This document shows positions 12,474-14,168 of a stretch of DNA of 14,168 bases, piece by piece. Below the pieces are notes generated by a model. It was not told the DNA's origin. It saw only the letters and a list, made by a program, of their open reading frames with translations, and made no database searches. The number at the start of each line of letters is the position of its first letter. Position 1 is the first letter of the stretch. A program made the translations under genes and the position numbers. Source of the DNA: Chloroflexi bacterium RBG_16_57_11. Lineage in GTDB: Bacteria > Chloroflexota > Anaerolineae > Anaerolineales > UBA4823. The stretch spans positions 13,073-27,240 of the forward strand of contig MGNS01000150.1 in assembly GCA_001795165.1 (NCBI GenBank), written 5' to 3'.

Positions 12474-14039
12474 ATGATAAAAACTTTCTCTCACAAAGGA
12501 GAGACTGCATATCGAATGAGGAATAAACCCAAATCAGATTACCAGGCCGAAATCCTCGTAGTTGACGACGAACGCGAAAATCTGCATGTCCTCACCCATA
12601 TGCTGCATCGGTTTGGTTACCGGGTGCGAGGGGTCACCGATGGAGCAATGGCTGTATCTGTAGCGCGGACAAATCCACCGGACCTGGTGATGCTGGACGT
12701 CAGCATGCCTGGAATGGATGGGTACGAAACGTGTAAGCTCCTCAAAGCAGATCATCGCACCCGAGATATACCAGTTATCTTTATCAGCGCGCTGGTGGAT
12801 GTCGAAGATAAAGTCAAAGCGTTCAATGTCGGTGGAGTAGATTACGTACCCAAGCCGTTCCAGATCGAAGAGGTGCTGGCACGCCTGGAAACACACCTTT
12901 CAATGCGTCGCCTGCAAATGCAGCTTGAGGGAGCAAACCGCCAGTTGGAGGAGACCAACCGGAACCTGGCGCAAAAATTTCGCGATCTGAGCGATGCCCA
13001 GAAAGCAGAACGAGAGCAGCGCCAGCTGGCTGAATCTTTACGCGATACCATTATTGACATTAACAGCACCCTGGACTCGAACCAGGTGCTGGAGCTCATT
13101 CTGCAACACCTGACCCGGATCGTCCCACACGACGCGGCGTTCATTGCCTTGCCGAATGGGGATGGCAAGATTCACATCCGCCGGACCCTTGGATACAAAG
13201 AACGCGGCCAGGAAGAGTTACTGCTCTCCTTGCGCGTGCCGATTGACTTCTTTCCCATCTGGTCGAAGGTTTACAGGAGTTTCGAGCCGCTGGCGATTGA
13301 AGATACCCGCGCGGAAACCACCTGGAGCAACCTGCCTGAGCTCAGCTGGGTGCGCTCGTCCGCCTGCGCACCGATCCTGGCTAAAGGCGAGTTCGTCGGC
13401 TTTCTCAACCTGGACAGTGAAACGCCAGCCTCCTTCACCACCACCCAGCTCGATCGATTGCGCACCTACGCCGATTACGCTGCGGCAGCGCTGGAGAAAG
13501 CGCGCCTGTTCGAAAAGACCCAAAACCTGGCGATTACCGATGAACTGACCGGTTTGCTGAACCGCCGCCAGGTGCTCAAGCTGGCTGAGATTGAATATGA
13601 GCGCGTGAGACGCTACCGCCGGCCGCTTTCTGCGGTGATCATCGATATCGACCACTTCAAGCGGATCAACGACACCTTTGGTCATCCGATCGGCGACCAG
13701 GCTTTGATCGCCCTGGCAAATTGCTGTCGGGCGAACCTGCGCACAGTGGATATCCTGGGGCGCTATGGCGGCGAAGAATTCCTGATCTTGTTGCCCGAGA
13801 CCAAGCATCATCGTGCCCTGGAAGCCGCCGAGCGCATCCGCAAACAAGTGGAGGCGTTGGTTTTGCCGGCTGCTAAAGGGCCGCTTAAGCTGACGATCAG
13901 CGCGGGGGTGGCGACCCTGGATCTGAATTCACCCGAGTCCCTGGAGGAATTGATCAAAACCGCCGATGATGCATTGTACGGGGCGAAAGCAGCAGGGAGA
14001 AACCGCGTCCAGGGAGAAATCCGCCTGGCTCCCGAATAG
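12474..14039 (+). CDS. Response-regulator diguanylate cyclase (REC-GAF-GGDEF)
   Basis: It should make c-di-GMP from two GTP in response to phosphorylation. In the 521-residue reading, REC spans about 25-140: acidic pair D31-D32, phosphoacceptor D75 in VMLDVSMPGMDGYE, S105 in VIFISAL and K127 in PKPF. A charged, heptad-like linker (about 144-190) leads to a GAF-type domain (about 195-345). GGDEF spans about 350-515: ITDELTGLLNRR (354-365), DIDHFKRINDTFGHPIGDQ (391-409), active site YGGEEF (431-436) and the product-inhibition RxxD motif RTVD (423-426), five residues before it. All key residues are intact. The start is uncertain: ATG 12474 has no ribosome binding site. ATG 12516 (507 aa) has AAAGGAG upstream but at a long 14-base spacing. 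No histidine kinase is in the window. Confidence 0.94.
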   Translation: MIKTFSHKGETAYRMRNKPKSDYQAEILVVDDERENLHVLTHMLHRFGYRVRGVTDGAMAVSVARTNPPDLVMLDVSMPGMDGYETCKLLKADHRTRDIPVIFISALVDVEDKVKAFNVGGVDYVPKPFQIEEVLARLETHLSMRRLQMQLEGANRQLEETNRNLAQKFRDLSDAQKAEREQRQLAESLRDTIIDINSTLDSNQVLELILQHLTRIVPHDAAFIALPNGDGKIHIRRTLGYKERGQEELLLSLRVPIDFFPIWSKVYRSFEPLAIEDTRAETTWSNLPELSWVRSSACAPILAKGEFVGFLNLDSETPASFTTTQLDRLRTYADYAAAALEKARLFEKTQNLAITDELTGLLNRRQVLKLAEIEYERVRRYRRPLSAVIIDIDHFKRINDTFGHPIGDQALIALANCCRANLRTVDILGRYGGEEFLILLPETKHHRALEAAERIRKQVEALVLPAAKGPLKLTISAGVATLDLNSPESLEELIKTADDALYGAKAAGRNRVQGEIRLAPE

Positions 14040-14066
14040 TTGTCATCGAAGTGAAAGGAATCGACC

Positions 14067-14168
14067 ATGAACCCCGGCCTCACCCTGTTGATCCTTGTGC
14101 TGGTTATCCTGATTGTCTGGCTGGCGCTCTTGCGCAACACCATGTATTACAAACCAGATATTGAGCTT
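14067..14168 (+). CDS. N-terminus of an unidentified membrane-anchored protein (cut by the window edge)
   Basis: Only 34 codons are visible. ATG 14067-14069 has AAAGGA seven bases upstream. The peptide has a four-residue start, a hydrophobic span of about 18 residues (LTLLILVLVILIVWLALL, 5-22) and then RNTMYYKPDIEL, which suggests an N-terminal membrane anchor or uncleaved signal. It starts 27 bp after the diguanylate cyclase stop with no visible terminator between, so cotranscription is likely. The family cannot be recognised from this fragment. Confidence 0.6.
   Translation, partial: MNPGLTLLILVLVILIVWLALLRNTMYYKPDIEL

Noticed and set aside
13218..13847. 209-codon minus-strand frame opposite the diguanylate cyclase
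   Set aside because: It is a shadow of conserved GAF and GGDEF coding sequence.

Overview
This 14.2 kb window looks like chromosome of a Chloroflexota bacterium, probably class Anaerolineae. That placement is inferred from overall protein character, the gene mix and a moderate-to-high GC content; no rRNA or other decisive marker is present. It is mostly housekeeping DNA: 14 protein genes (13 complete, one cut by the right edge) and one tRNA. I see no insertion sequence, prophage, CRISPR array, defence or toxin module, and I did not find a convincing new biological system. The points worth a second look are an enlarged loop in the ATP synthase alpha subunit, an atpA that starts its own transcription unit, and several intergenic regulatory structures.

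Left part, all on the minus strand (1-5863): ino1 (inositol-1-phosphate synthase), then a yebC-ruvC-ruvA cluster (transcription regulator plus Holliday-junction resolvase and branch-migration subunits, no ruvB here), then proC (last step of proline synthesis), then atpA at the left edge. Good sigma-70-like promoters can be read before ino1, yebC and atpA. A short tandem repeat and hairpin separate ruvA from proC.

Middle (6022-9198): a plus-strand tRNA-Pro(CGG) with a near-consensus promoter and a strong hairpin behind it. This converges on a minus-strand polar amino-acid ABC transporter operon: lipoprotein binding protein, permease, ATPase. A terminator-like hairpin with a T-run lies between binding protein and permease and probably makes the binding protein more abundant. 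The permease and ATPase genes overlap by 11 bp.

Right part (9198-14168): a plus-strand Ste24-type membrane metalloprotease is divergent from the transporter operon across a region with back-to-back promoter elements and a perfect 6-3-6 palindrome. Then come three minus-strand genes: a 64-aa PspC-domain protein, and a nitroreductase/class IV-like deacetylase pair 16 bp apart. Last, on the plus strand, is a REC-GAF-GGDEF diguanylate cyclase with intact active and inhibitory sites, followed 27 bp later by the start of a membrane-anchored protein that runs off the window.
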